A stretch of DNA of 64,000 nt, from NCBI GenBank assembly GCA_036874045.1, contig CM072336.1, positions 24,875,501 through 24,939,500 on the forward strand, in the 5' to 3' direction. Positions 50,301 through 59,392 of the stretch are shown here, one piece after another. How positions within the stretch are numbered: position 1 is the stretch's first letter; each line of letters opens with the position of its first letter. The notes under the pieces are model-generated. The model was not told where the DNA came from. It saw nothing but the letters and a program-made list of their open reading frames with translations, and searched no databases. The translations under genes and the position numbers were made by a program. Origin of the DNA: Cymodocea nodosa (taxonomy: Eukaryota; Streptophyta; Magnoliopsida; Alismatales; Cymodoceaceae).

Positions 50301-51990
50301 ATAAAATACAATGAACAGGATATGGACAACGTTTACAAAAAGATATTTCATTCATTTGAAGCGAGGATTTGATTACAAAACTATCATTTTATTTCAACTC
50401 AGAGAATAAGCAAACCCATTAAATTTTTGAATGTTTCTTATCTGAAATCAAATTTAATGATGAATCTAATCCAAAATAAAAATGATGGTTCTTTAATTTT
50501 GTACAGTATGCTTTTCAATTACTTTTTTCTATTATAGTATGCTAGGCTATGCTATACTATGTATTTATTTTTAATAAAAATTTTAGCTTATTTTTATCAT
50601 TTTTTTGACATACAGTTTTGATGTGCATTTATGATTTTTATTATTCCTTAACTTCCTTTTTTGGTATCAGATCTTAATCAGATTGTTTTGTTGAACATTT
50701 GAATCTTGTGTGTTAACTTTCTGCTTCGTTGATTTAGCTTGTAATTTGTGATTCTACGCCAACTATATAGGATGTACAACAGGAGAAATTATGCATTTCT
50801 TTTTATAGTTATGGAAGTACCTTTGCAGCTTTTCTGCAGCATGATTTTTTGTGTAGATTTTCAGTGTTGACGAGAACATTACTTCCACGTTTCTCCCTCT
50901 TTTTGGTATCAGTTCCTAATCAGATTCTTTTGTTCTCAAAAATTTTTATCTTCTGTGTTAACTTTCTACTTCATGGATTTAGCCTGTTGCGATTTGCCAT
51001 CTTTCTGTGCCAACCATATAGGATGTACAACAGGAGAACTTGTTCATTTCTCTTTATTGTTATTGGAAGTACCCCTGTGGTGCATAATTTTTGGTATGTT
51101 TACTGGATTATTTTCGCAGCTTTCTTACTGAATTAAATTTGATATTTCAGGCCATGCTAGTTGCTGCAGAATCTAAGAGGGAAGATGAAAAGGTTAAAGG
51201 AGTTAACGTAGATGACTCAACAGAGAATCCAGATATCGTTCCTTTTGAGGATAATGAGGAAGAGGAGGAAGAAGAGAGTGAAGAAGAGGAAGAAAGCTTT
51301 GGATTAGCTGGCCAAATGAAAGGAAGGGGTAGAGGAATGATGTGGCCTCCACATATGCCTCTTGCACATGGAGGAAGGCCAATGCTTGGTGTCCGAGGTT
51401 TCCCTCCAGTCATGATGGGTCCTGATGGATTTGGTTTTGGTGGTATGGCACATGATGGATTTTCTGCACAAGATCTATTTGTTCCCCGGATGTTTGCACC
51501 TTATGGAGGAGGTCCACGGTTTCCGGGTGACTTGTCTGGGTTAGTCTTTCCCGGCAGGCCCTCCCAACCTGGGGCTGTCTTCCCAGGTGCTAGCCTTGGG
51601 ATGATGATGGGTGGTAATCCGTCTCCATTCATGGGTGGAATGTCTTTGGCGGGAGTTAGTGCTGCTATGGCCAACAGGCCTCTCGGTATGCAACCATTTA
51701 GGATGCCGCCTCCTCCTTCATCTCTTGGTAACAGACCTCCAAAGAGGGATCAGAGAAGATCTGGAAGTGATCGAAGTGACAGATATGATTCTGGAGCAGA
51801 TCAAAGCAACAGGAGTCAGGATGGTGTGGGGCAAGACGATAAGAAGTACCAGCAAGGCTCGAGAGCTCAGTATGATGATCCATCTGGTCTTCACAATTTT
51901 CATAATGACGATAGTATAAGTGAGGATGAGGCGCCAAGGAGGTCCAGGAAGCGAGGATCGAATGACGACAATGCTGCATCTGACCGATAG
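22966..51990 (+). CDS. CPSF30: CPSF30-L: CCCH zinc-finger cleavage/polyadenylation factor with YTH m6A-reader domain
   Basis: Seven coding exons join in phase to 692 residues plus stop: 22966-23360, 25499-25912, 27822-27984, 28142-28252, 30828-30896, 34718-34804, 51151-51990. All junctions are GT-AG. Three CCCH fingers lie at residues 76-94, 104-122 and 130-148. The YTH domain spans about 270-408, with cage-type tryptophans at W291 (VWATQRSNEAK) and W342 (GGGNWKYAHG). The remainder is a low-complexity tail: an acidic run, then Gly/Met/Pro-rich, then Arg/Ser/Asp-rich. This is the plant-specific long form. In Arabidopsis it works in the nuclear CPSF complex, recognises poly(A) signals and reads m6A to steer poly(A)-site choice. 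The short form lacking YTH arises by polyadenylation in intron 2. The ATG in a GC-rich exon, CAATGG, opens the usual GGLSFDFEGGLD start. The coding sequence is intact even though the introns total about 27 kb. Confidence 0.97.
23820..25080 (-). mobile_element. L1-type LINE remnant in CPSF30 intron 1
   Basis: The minus-strand translation of 25030-24500 shows an L1 ORF2 linker in order: KMLKEDMLEWKKSAVYC, GTVQMELEEIMNSKEAYWR, RPKELCLPEGDRNMSFFHKC, then a YQNLF-like FYKLF box. WR...S..LWLKEGDRNT.FFH is the diagnostic L1 RT-leader motif. The left part (24500-23820) is more degraded and ends with a typical LINE-tail word (attcggcctacctttt on minus, near 23820). Stops and frameshifts are frequent. 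It is opposite to CPSF30. Confidence 0.8.
25499..25912 (+). CDS. CPSF30: CPSF30 coding exon 2 (finger 3 and Gln/Pro linker)
   Basis: Completes finger 3 (C138, C144, H148; CPNGPDCRYRH) and continues into a Pro/Gln/Ser-rich linker (PQPQVQQPSQQQVV) up to residue 269. Read-through past the donor at 25913 adds only the residues CVWSF before a stop at 25929-25931. This would end a protein of about 274 residues, the size class of the short CPSF30-S isoform. Confidence 0.96.
26985..27450. repeat. GGTTT-rich repeat block in CPSF30 intron 2
   Basis: Words such as ctggttttggtttaaa, tggtttgaaccag, ctggtttaatg and ggtcggtttggttt are spread over about 460 bp on both strands. This resembles the subterminal repeats of a small DNA transposon. 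Boundaries and class are uncertain. Confidence 0.4.
27822..28252 (+). CDS. CPSF30: CPSF30 coding exons 3 and 4 (YTH core)
   Basis: Exon 3 is 27822-27984 and exon 4 is 28142-28252, separated by a 157-bp intron, the only short intron in the gene. They encode residues 270-361: RYFIVKS at the YTH start, VWATQ (W291), ENVILIFSINRTRHFQ, then GCAKM and GGGNW (W342). Both tryptophans sit at positions used in known YTH folds to grip N6-methyladenine. Confidence 0.95.
28540..29318 (+). mobile_element. L1-type LINE 3' end (zf-RVT) with poly(A), CPSF30 intron 4
   Basis: The plus-strand translation shows WHWSANGPSQSSSY, then FPPKCSFLLGSYDMA and CKCMQILWSAFGRSLTFILW, the zf-RVT region at the C terminus of plant L1 ORF2, ending with IPLAIWWH. 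Several stops are present. A tail of ten A residues at 29309-29318 ends the element. Confidence 0.8.
29320..29545. repeat. Dispersed AT-rich repeat, copy 2
   Basis: Begins directly after the LINE poly(A) and matches 18392-18600 in the same orientation through most of its length (ordered shared words such as atgttggatatg, catatat.tctgaa and attttatgctaa). Non-coding. Confidence 0.75.
29590..29890 (+). mobile_element. L1-type LINE reverse-transcriptase fragment
   Basis: The translation includes GLNLNLQRVP, then FLVKYLGLPLMHKKLCITDC and FNKVVKRLDRWK, matching the (V/F)KYLGLPLxxKKL...RLxxWK block between the RT and zf-RVT domains of L1 ORF2. It lies downstream of a zf-RVT/poly(A) end, so it belongs to a different insertion or has been rearranged. 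Confidence 0.75.
30828..30896 (+). CDS. CPSF30: CPSF30 coding exon 5 (YTH)
   Basis: A 69-bp exon, 23 codons, phase 0 at both ends, encoding LGELSFHKTRHLRNPFNDNL plus PVK, residues 362-384. Skipping it would keep frame but remove the centre of the YTH fold. The acceptor is TTTTTAG and the donor GTATGG. Confidence 0.94.
31420..32100 (-). mobile_element. RTE-type LINE remnant, CPSF30 intron 5
   Basis: On the minus strand, NKQGEN-like NTKQGENRIYKLAKVRERIS and RDLSQV match the plant RTE motif (KEGE..IYKLAK.RE.KTRDL.Q). Further on come KWYKYFNKLFDES and a VKEVIKKTKCEKAIGPNEF box, equivalent to the RTE (A)xGPD RT motif. Stops and frameshifts are present. It is opposite to CPSF30. Confidence 0.82.
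32190..32801 (-). mobile_element. Copia LTR, PBS and GC-rich leader fragment
   Basis: On the minus strand the LTR starts TGTTAGAGGGTG at 32801 and ends TGTCTCTACA at 32654 (148 bp). PBS-like TAATATCAAAAC (32653-32642) follows, then about 450 bp of GC-rich degenerate tandem units containing tggctagtggtggcaag-like words. The LTR shares TGTTAGAG, ATCCTTATAT and ATCCTA blocks with the 3182-3307 LTR, so both belong to one family. Confidence 0.7.
32805..33130 (+). mobile_element. LINE 3'-tail fragment
   Basis: The words cttgcctatggcttatgtag, ttttaatatattct and agttgctttgaaaaagg repeat the last 100 bp of the L1 copy ending at 29318 (cttgcctatagcttatgtag, ttttaatatattct, attgctgctcaaaa). This suggests 5'-truncated copies of one LINE family. 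The rest of the segment is unassigned. Confidence 0.6.
33209..34366 (+). mobile_element. Short copia-like LTR element (possible non-autonomous pair)
   Basis: The first LTR (33209-33365) starts TGTTAAAG and ends CCAACA, followed by PBS-like TGATATTAAGAGCC. A second, shorter LTR-like end (about 34277-34366) repeats gagattttatatttgc, tataaataa.aat, acttccac and tcttgta...aaca, and is preceded by a purine-rich tract (about 34080-34265) resembling a polypurine tract. The 0.9-kb interior has no recognisable gag or pol. A nested or rearranged pair is possible because a PBS-like ggtatcatgttag also follows the second end. Confidence 0.55.
34718..34804 (+). CDS. CPSF30: CPSF30 coding exon 6 (YTH C-terminal helix)
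   Basis: An 87-bp exon, phase 0 on both sides, encoding ISRDCQELEHFVGQQLATLL followed by YHEPDSELW (residues 385-413), the end of the YTH domain. The donor TGG|GTTAGT opens the 16.3-kb last intron. Confidence 0.94.
34970..35215 (+). mobile_element. RTE-type LINE 3' end
   Basis: The open plus-strand frame reads GKIKRRKTKNYSEIMIKGLK, then YNLMEDLVMDRNKWKGFML, matching the conserved plant RTE C-terminal end (RGRPKKTW.E.I..DL..L.L.ED...DR..WR). It is 5'-truncated, as usual for LINEs. Confidence 0.8.
35628..36720 (+). mobile_element. Ty1/copia LTR, PBS and gag fragment
   Basis: An LTR-like block (35628-35750) ends TTCTCCA; TGGTACCAGAAC (35753-35764) is a near-perfect initiator-Met tRNA PBS. A GC-rich leader (35770-36110) follows, then gag words at about 36200-36350 (KLNGKNYLL, KDNAYDYWYAQ) typical of copia gag, interrupted by stops. 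No pol was found. Confidence 0.72.
37263..37425. repeat. Minisatellite, four units of about 42 bp
   Basis: Four consecutive units share caagg.atgaga, catgggacacagg and tgtaaaaatg; unit 2 is 4 bp shorter. The units differ by a few substitutions. Confidence 0.9.
38271..38739. repeat. Tandem duplication, two copies of about 225 bp
   Basis: Copy 1 (38271-38494) and copy 2 (38513-38739) are nearly identical over most of their length (for example gcaagggagaccttgtcctc, cagcagcgttgccttgtttt and ggaaggctccttgttga in both). They are joined by an 18-bp bridge that itself repeats atgcagcactctatt from within the unit, which may mark the recombination point. They lie at the 3' end of the gypsy remnant. 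Confidence 0.92.
38500..40600 (-). mobile_element. Ty3/gypsy polyprotein remnant (chromovirus-like)
   Basis: Minus-strand order: RT C-terminus and RNase H leader (40563-40225: SDQAFSKL, FKWGAKMQTTFKTL); RNase H end and integrase zinc region (40085-39747: FDYTIECKLGRDNKATNTLS, PLRKLLLKEFHDTPIAKHSG); integrase core (39387-39088: FTSTFWRELKQLQGPQLCMS, SSVYHP); and an integrase C-terminal / chromodomain-like end (38918-38601: VAYRLHLLLESHTHPVFHV, QLYKRIGP). Frames are broken between blocks. Read as a remnant inside the CPSF30 intron, opposite to the host gene. Confidence 0.88.
40610..43360. other. Unassigned AT-rich intron segment
   Basis: I see no recognisable gene or transposon protein here. 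A 22-bp ATT run lies at 40761-40782. The start (about 40620-40700) has a gcaagtgcatgatgtc word also found near 6714, possibly from a shared LTR family. Confidence 0.4.
43370..46395 (-). mobile_element. Ty3/gypsy remnant, minus arm of an inverted pair
   Basis: On the minus strand: integrase core from about 46395 (LSNFKGYLYILIVVDYITK), the HKLTIIYHPQ-like block near 46150, integrase C-terminus about 45800-45600, PBS-like aggtattactaccaactt (45350-45333, near the tRNA-Asp PBS TGGCGCCGTTGCC), gag about 45250-44150, and a zinc-knuckle-like CVGCQRIEHMAKKC (44404-44213). Every block has a counterpart in the same order on the plus strand at 46930-50050. Confidence 0.82.
46430..50050 (+). mobile_element. 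Ty3/gypsy remnant, plus arm of an inverted pair
   Basis: Plus-strand order: integrase H2C2 zinc region (about 46560-46860: YFYWDDLYLF, ILRRNMMSLH), integrase core (46900-47380: IDFKGLF, LYRVMFGKTYRSPIVF), integrase C-terminus (47419-47601: FDKKILRKRF-like YDKKILRKRFALGQKIFLYD), PBS-like aggcattgttaccaactt (47933-47950), gag (48050-49050) with knuckle-like CVGYQRIRHMIDEC. The integrase resembles Athila/Tat-type gypsy elements. Many stops and frameshifts are present. Confidence 0.84.
50650..51100. repeat. Tandem duplication, about 242-bp period, next to CPSF30 exon 7
   Basis: Copy 1 (about 50650-50850) and copy 2 (about 50892-51100) share ttttttggtatcag, aatcagatt.ttttgtt, tgtgttaactttct and ataggatgtacaacaggaga. 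Copy 2 ends about 50 bp before the exon 7 acceptor at 51150. Confidence 0.9.
51151..51990 (+). CDS. CPSF30: CPSF30 coding exon 7 (C-terminal low-complexity tail)
   Basis: Encodes residues 414-692: a Glu-rich block (EEEEEEESEEEEESFG), a Gly/Met/Pro-rich stretch with GMMMGGNPSPFMGGMS, then basic Ser/Arg/Asp segments (RSRKRGSNDDNAASDR) and TAG. In the plant family this tail is disordered and is thought to support condensate formation. The acceptor is GATATTTCAG. Confidence 0.95.
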   Translation, partial: AMLVAAESKREDEKVKGVNVDDSTENPDIVPFEDNEEEEEEESEEEEESFGLAGQMKGRGRGMMWPPHMPLAHGGRPMLGVRGFPPVMMGPDGFGFGGMAHDGFSAQDLFVPRMFAPYGGGPRFPGDLSGLVFPGRPSQPGAVFPGASLGMMMGGNPSPFMGGMSLAGVSAAMANRPLGMQPFRMPPPPSSLGNRPPKRDQRRSGSDRSDRYDSGADQSNRSQDGVGQDDKKYQQGSRAQYDDPSGLHNFHNDDSISEDEAPRRSRKRGSNDDNAASDR

Positions 51991-53939
<1,949 letters not shown>

Positions 53940-54065
53940 TAAAAGAAGTAAAGATAAGTTTAAAATAACTTGGTTAAGAACTATAAGAAAAGATTTAAAT
54001 GTACATGATTTAATAGAAGATTTGACGATAGATAAAAATGCTTAAGAGAAAAAGATTCATGTATT
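53940..54065 (+). mobile_element. RTE-type LINE 3'-end fragment
   Basis: The plus-strand translation reads KRSKDKFKITWLRTIRKDLN, then VHDLIEDLTIDKNA and KKIHV, with one stop in the WR position. This is the RTE C-terminal signature also seen at 34970-35215, here shorter. Confidence 0.7.
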
Positions 54066-57000
54066 GGAATTATAGCTCAAATTGTTATTTTAGATGCAAC
54101 AAGACGAGCTAATTAATTATACCCTTTTTTTATAACAACAATTAATGATAATATTTTTACTCTCTTTGGTATTTAAATTTTCAGTGACGGTACAAGATCG
54201 TTGTCCTGATCAGCTGAACATTACAGTTGGTTGGATGAATAACGACCAATTATATTTTCACGCCTTTGTCGAGATTTATTTCTCAATTCTATATTTATAA
54301 TGATAACATATTTTTCGTTCTTATAAAACATTACAGCTGGTTGCATGAATGTATAAAAGATATTTTAAGGAAAAAACCAATGGTAACAGAAGAATAAGAA
54401 TTAGTGCTGACTACAATGAAAAGATAAACTAAACTAAAATATGATATCCAAATTTAATAAGAATTTATCTGAAAAGTAACGTAAATTAAAACTGAGGAAA
54501 AAACAGTACTGCCATTTCGAAAGCTTGACTTTCTTTCTTTAGAAGTAGTAGTATTAGTGGTGGTGGTGGTGGTGGTGGTTAATTAATTATAAATGGATTA
54601 CAAGAATTTTCAACTTTTAAAAGATAAGTGATATGATTTCTTGAATTGTTAGACTTATGTAAAGATACATGATAAGATTTTCCAAATTGTCGACTTGTAA
54701 AGGCCTAAAGTTTCATTAGCTGAGAATAAAAAAGCTTGAGGAAGAGAAAAAAAAAGGTGGGGAGGGGGAAGGAAGTGCTAGCTGGTACAAACCCATGGAT
54801 GTTTTTTTTTCTAAAGTTGCTAAAAAGAAGATTAAAAGTATACAATTAATCACGCAATCTTAATCTTATACAATTCAATTATTGGTTAGAAAGCAAACAG
54901 TGGATGTGGATGAGGCATGGTTTTGGTGGTTGCAGGCTCCCTCCCTCCCTCCCTCCCTCCCTCTCTCTAGATTGTTTTAAAGGGAGCGTCCCACATGAAG
55001 TGTAAAGCAAATTTTTTTTTCTTTAATCAGAGTATATATAAAACTTCCAAAATCTTTTCGTTTTCTTTGTAATCTTCTGAGCACACAATCTCCCTTTGAA
55101 TAATACTTTAGAGATGGCAATGTTCCACCTAATTAAATGCTGACTTGGTTGGCGGTCATTGGCTATTTAGATGATTCCCTTTTTACCCTTTTTCTTAATT
55201 TAACCAAGCAAGTTGAATCTAACATGCTATTATTATTAAGGTAGCATAACTTTTGAAGGGAGTTGAATTAAGTCTTGCATGCATGAAAGATAAGGTTTTT
55301 TTTTCTCCCTCCCAGTATTGAGAAAGCAATGTGGTCCAACCTATCTTCTAAGACTCTGTTTGATATCATCAGGGTTATTTAACTTTGAAATATGTGTTGG
55401 CTCTAACTTTAATTTTTAAAGAACTTTTAAAATTCATTTAGCAACGTATACAATGAGTTGAAAAAATACAACGTCTAAAAATACATTGTATTAGTTGTTC
55501 TAACTATAATACTTTTAATGTTAATGAGAAGCTAAACAATTTATTTAGAACGTGCTCTAATATCTCTACCAAATGTAGCCTAAGTTCGAGGTTGAACCCT
55601 TTACTTGTGGGATATCGCTAAATCACAGGTAATGGTAATAAAAATAACTTAGTCTATATAAAGTTATATTTTTAACTTATAAGTTCTACAATCTGAAGAT
55701 ATATCTGTCACAACATAGATGTGCTGCAAAATAACCCAAAGTGATCAGGATGGAGGGCTCCAGGTTGAAAACCTGTGCCCTACAAAAAAGGATTTTTTTA
55801 TTAAGATCAGAAAATGATAGTCATCTCAACGTCATCTACTGTACACGCACACACATACGAAAGCTCAACATCAACGTTAGATATATGATAAAGAAAACAT
55901 TATACTTGTTGTTCCTGTTGTAACAGTCTCTTCATTTATTGATTGAACAACATGGAAACATTAAAGAGGGATTGGTATACAGTGAAATGTGGTGGAAAAA
56001 GAAAAGTAATAAAGAACAGAATGTAAGATATTTGTATGTGATGGAAAGTAAAAAAAAAAAAGTTTAATAAACTTTTTTCTCTTTAACTTTTTCCAAAAAG
56101 ATTTTTTTTTTATACCTTATTTTTTTATTTTAAGAGATGTAAAAATATTAGAAAGTGATGACTTATCCTTACTATATGTATGTTAGAACAAAAGTTTTTT
56201 CTTTTTTTATTTCCTTATGAATCATATGCTATCGCTATAAATCATAAAAATCAAAATTTACTATTATAAATTATAAAAATCATGTTTTATCATCCTAAAT
56301 TATAAATTTATCATGAGCGTTGAACAACTGTATTTTATTACTTTCTATTATATTTCTTATTATACACAAATACTTATATTTTTATTAAATTTCTATAATT
56401 TTTTAAATCTTTATTTCTATATTACTTTCAGATAATCCTTAAACCGACTAACGAGAAAGAAGGAAACAACTCTTCTTTCTATTTTGTTCCTTTAATCTTT
56501 CATCATCGTGTATTATTTTTTGTAGAACTTTAACTTCAATTGTAACAGAATAATTAAAGTTTTTCTCTTCTTTAATATAATTTACCTCATTAAAAAAATT
56601 AAAGAAAACGATGCGCCGAAGCGTGAAGGGAGGGCTTATCAGGGAAATAATTAATTGTTGAATCGGACCCCTGACTCAATCAATTAATGATGACTTCCTT
56701 TCCCTGTTGCCACCATGACGCTTGATAACGTAGATATTATCAAAGAAAATTAATTCCATAGGTTTTTTTTTTTTTTTCGTAGTATTTACTTTATTTCGAA
56801 ACTTATTATTTGAATTAGTTTTACTTTTATTAAACTTTTTTTTTTTCTTCTTCTGTGGTTAGTTGATTTTATTGATTTTTTAACTGAAAAAATCCAGGTA
56901 AGCTGTAATCATCACACCCACCGATTTGACATTTGCAATGAACTCGCTGGGATTTCATGGCACTATTTCCGCTTCAACGATTTACTTTTTCAATTGTAAC

Positions 57001-58505
57001 GTTTTTTGTCTTCGTCCGTGCAACGATAAATAAAAAATAAAACTTGCATTGTCGCCTTGTCTTTTTTGATTAATGTTAAATCATTACGCTTCAATCTTTT
57101 TCGATTGTACATGACGTTCTTTACCCCCTCTTTTTAAATATACTTGATACAATGCAAGCACGAACAATCATTTTTATTGTATTAATAAAAGTATATTATT
57201 GCCTAATAAATATATAACCGAGGATATGTAATTAAAAGCCTCTCCATCACATGTCTGCAATCAACAATCAATCATTACTTGACTGCATGCTCTTTTTTGA
57301 TGCTACAAAGTACGACCAATTATTACATTTTCTACTCATTTTTACGTTACCTGATTTTTTTTATTATATGGGAAATTTTTGGTAATTTAAATTCAAGTGG
57401 AGTTAAACGACAAGGTCATCAACTGCATAAGATGACGTTGATTATAAAATTTTCTTACAGATGATACTTTATAAATGTGTACACAAATGAAATTTTTATT
57501 CTCATTTATGTTTATAAAAATTTGTAATAATATATTCTGTTCTGGTGTACATGAAAGATTCGGCTTATTTTGGTAAAAATGATAAACTTACTTAGAAAGG
57601 ATTCTATTGTATGCAATATTATCAGTATAAATGAAGAACTATTTTGAATTCATGACCTCTAGGTGATAATGGTATAATCCTATAATTACCTGAGGATTTA
57701 CTCTCAAGTTGACTTATTTTAATAACTATTAAACATAATTTAACAAAAAAAATTCAGGAGACAAAAAATGAAGCTGTGCAAATGCAAAAAAAAAAAAAAA
57801 CCATTGGATTCCAAAAGCAAAAAGGAAAAAGTGACGGGCGCATCTGCGAAAGAAACACGGGCTTTGGACAACGTGCTTGTCTTCCACTTTTCATTCTAAA
57901 AAATATTTACATCCAAACTTAGAGGAAAAAGAAAAATTCTATACTTCTTAATTTATCTTAAAAAATAATATTAATTATTTTTTTTCCAGAAAAATAACTG
58001 TCAATTACTAACTACACATAGGTAATTATAATTTTAAAAATAACTGTCATTTATTTCCATCTTTAAATGAAAAAAATCGCAAAGGGCATTTGCGTCACGC
58101 AACGTCCTACGGGTCCATCTTCCTCGGTCTTACCAATTTTAGCTTTGTTTTTTTTTCCCGATAATGCTACTAATTTTTAACTGTGGTAATTTAACATTAA
58201 TAATATTATTAATTTTATATTTATTGAAAGAATTCATTATAATCGCAGACTTTCATTTAAAAATAAGATTTAAGATTTAATCCTAAGTCTTAAACACTAA
58301 ACTCTTAAATCAGTTAACAACAAAGATTATATATAAAATAGAGATATTTCTTTATTTAAAATGTAAATTTTCATTATCAATCATTTAATTTAATGTATTT
58401 AAATGGTAAGATAACTATTTATAGTATTATTTAATTATAAATGTTTACAATTATATTTATTATTATTAAAATTTAAATTTTAAGTAAAAATTACGTACTA
58501 TTAAA
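54066..58505. other. Intergenic AT-rich region upstream of AIR9
   Basis: Contains a GGT/GTG run (54557-54580) and a CTCC run (54937-54969). I see no convincing gene, RNA or transposon protein. The last few hundred bases before 58506 are very AT-rich and then change abruptly to a CT- and GC-rich leader. Confidence 0.5.
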
Positions 58506-59392
58506 TTAAATAGTTTCTTCCTTCTCACTCACCCACTCACTTGCTGTGTCGCCACCTCTGTTTTCTCCACTGTAACTACTCTCACCTTCTCTCTCGGGGG
58601 AAGTGTGGATGCGGTAGACGGGACCGCCGAGAGCCCTAGAAATCCACGACGACTTGCCGTCCCCACTGATCGCTGGTTCTCTAGACCGTCCACACTTGAC
58701 CGCCTCCGCCTCGTCGTCGCGCTTCGGTCGGGATCCGACGTAATCTCTTCGATCTTGTCCGTCCTCGCGCCACTTGCATCTGCATTCGCATCTGCGGGTT
58801 GTCGTGACCGTCCTGGAGCTACGCTCCCCAATGTACGCTTTTCTGTGCTGAAGATTCCTCTCAAGCACTGTGCTGTCGTTCACCTCTGCAGATAGTTTTT
58901 TTTTTTTTTTTTTTTAAGGATTTTTTTTTCGTTGTTGAATTTTGCTAACCTCTCCTTCTGTTTCTCCATCTTTTCCATGTTTTTACGTGATTTGTTGTTT
59001 CTGGTGTGTCTGGCATTGTTGTTCTCGCTTTGTTCGGGTGCGGCGGAAGTTGATCATGAAGCTTGCTTTTACTTTTGTTTCTCTTGTAGCTTTTTGCTTC
59101 TGATGCATGGTTGTCACTGCAATTTCGTTCATAATTTTTAGTTCAATTTTCCTTTTTGTTCGAACTTCGAGGTCGGATTGTTTTGTTGTATTTGGGTTCT
59201 ATGGTGCTCTCGTATGGCCGTTTCCCTCTTTGTTTTGTCACCAATATTTATTCTGGTTTACACCGTTGTGACACTATATTTCCAGTGTTTGGTCGTCTGA
59301 GGAAGAGTTTCAGTTGGAATTTTTTTACCAGGAGAAGCTAAGATGGAGCTCATTTTACACGAAATCGAATAAAGCCACTATAGTTGCGAGAT
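58506..59392 (+). promoter_or_regulatory. AIR9: AIR9 5' leader with probable intron and a small upstream ORF
   Basis: GC- and CT-rich sequence from about 58506 looks like the first, non-coding exon. A candidate donor is CCCCAAT|GTACGC near 58832. A strong acceptor TTTTTTTACCAG ends at 59331. The exon after it carries an ATG at 59343 that reads MELILHEIE and stops at 59370-59372, 20 bases before the main ATG at 59393. Confidence 0.55.

Larger units (their letters stand above)
34805..51150 (+). other. CPSF30: 16.3-kb last intron of CPSF30
   Basis: It lies between exons 6 and 7, both phase 0. Contents in order: RTE 3' end (34970-35215), copia LTR and gag (35628-36720), a 42-bp minisatellite (37263-37425), gypsy polyprotein remnant (38271-40600), unassigned AT-rich DNA (40610-43360), a head-to-head pair of gypsy remnants (43370-50050), and a 242-bp-period duplication next to the acceptor (50650-51100). 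Confidence 0.9.

Noticed and set aside
58506-58895. Open frames on both strands in the GC-rich block upstream of AIR9
   Set aside because: Composition effect in a likely non-coding first exon; no family resemblance.
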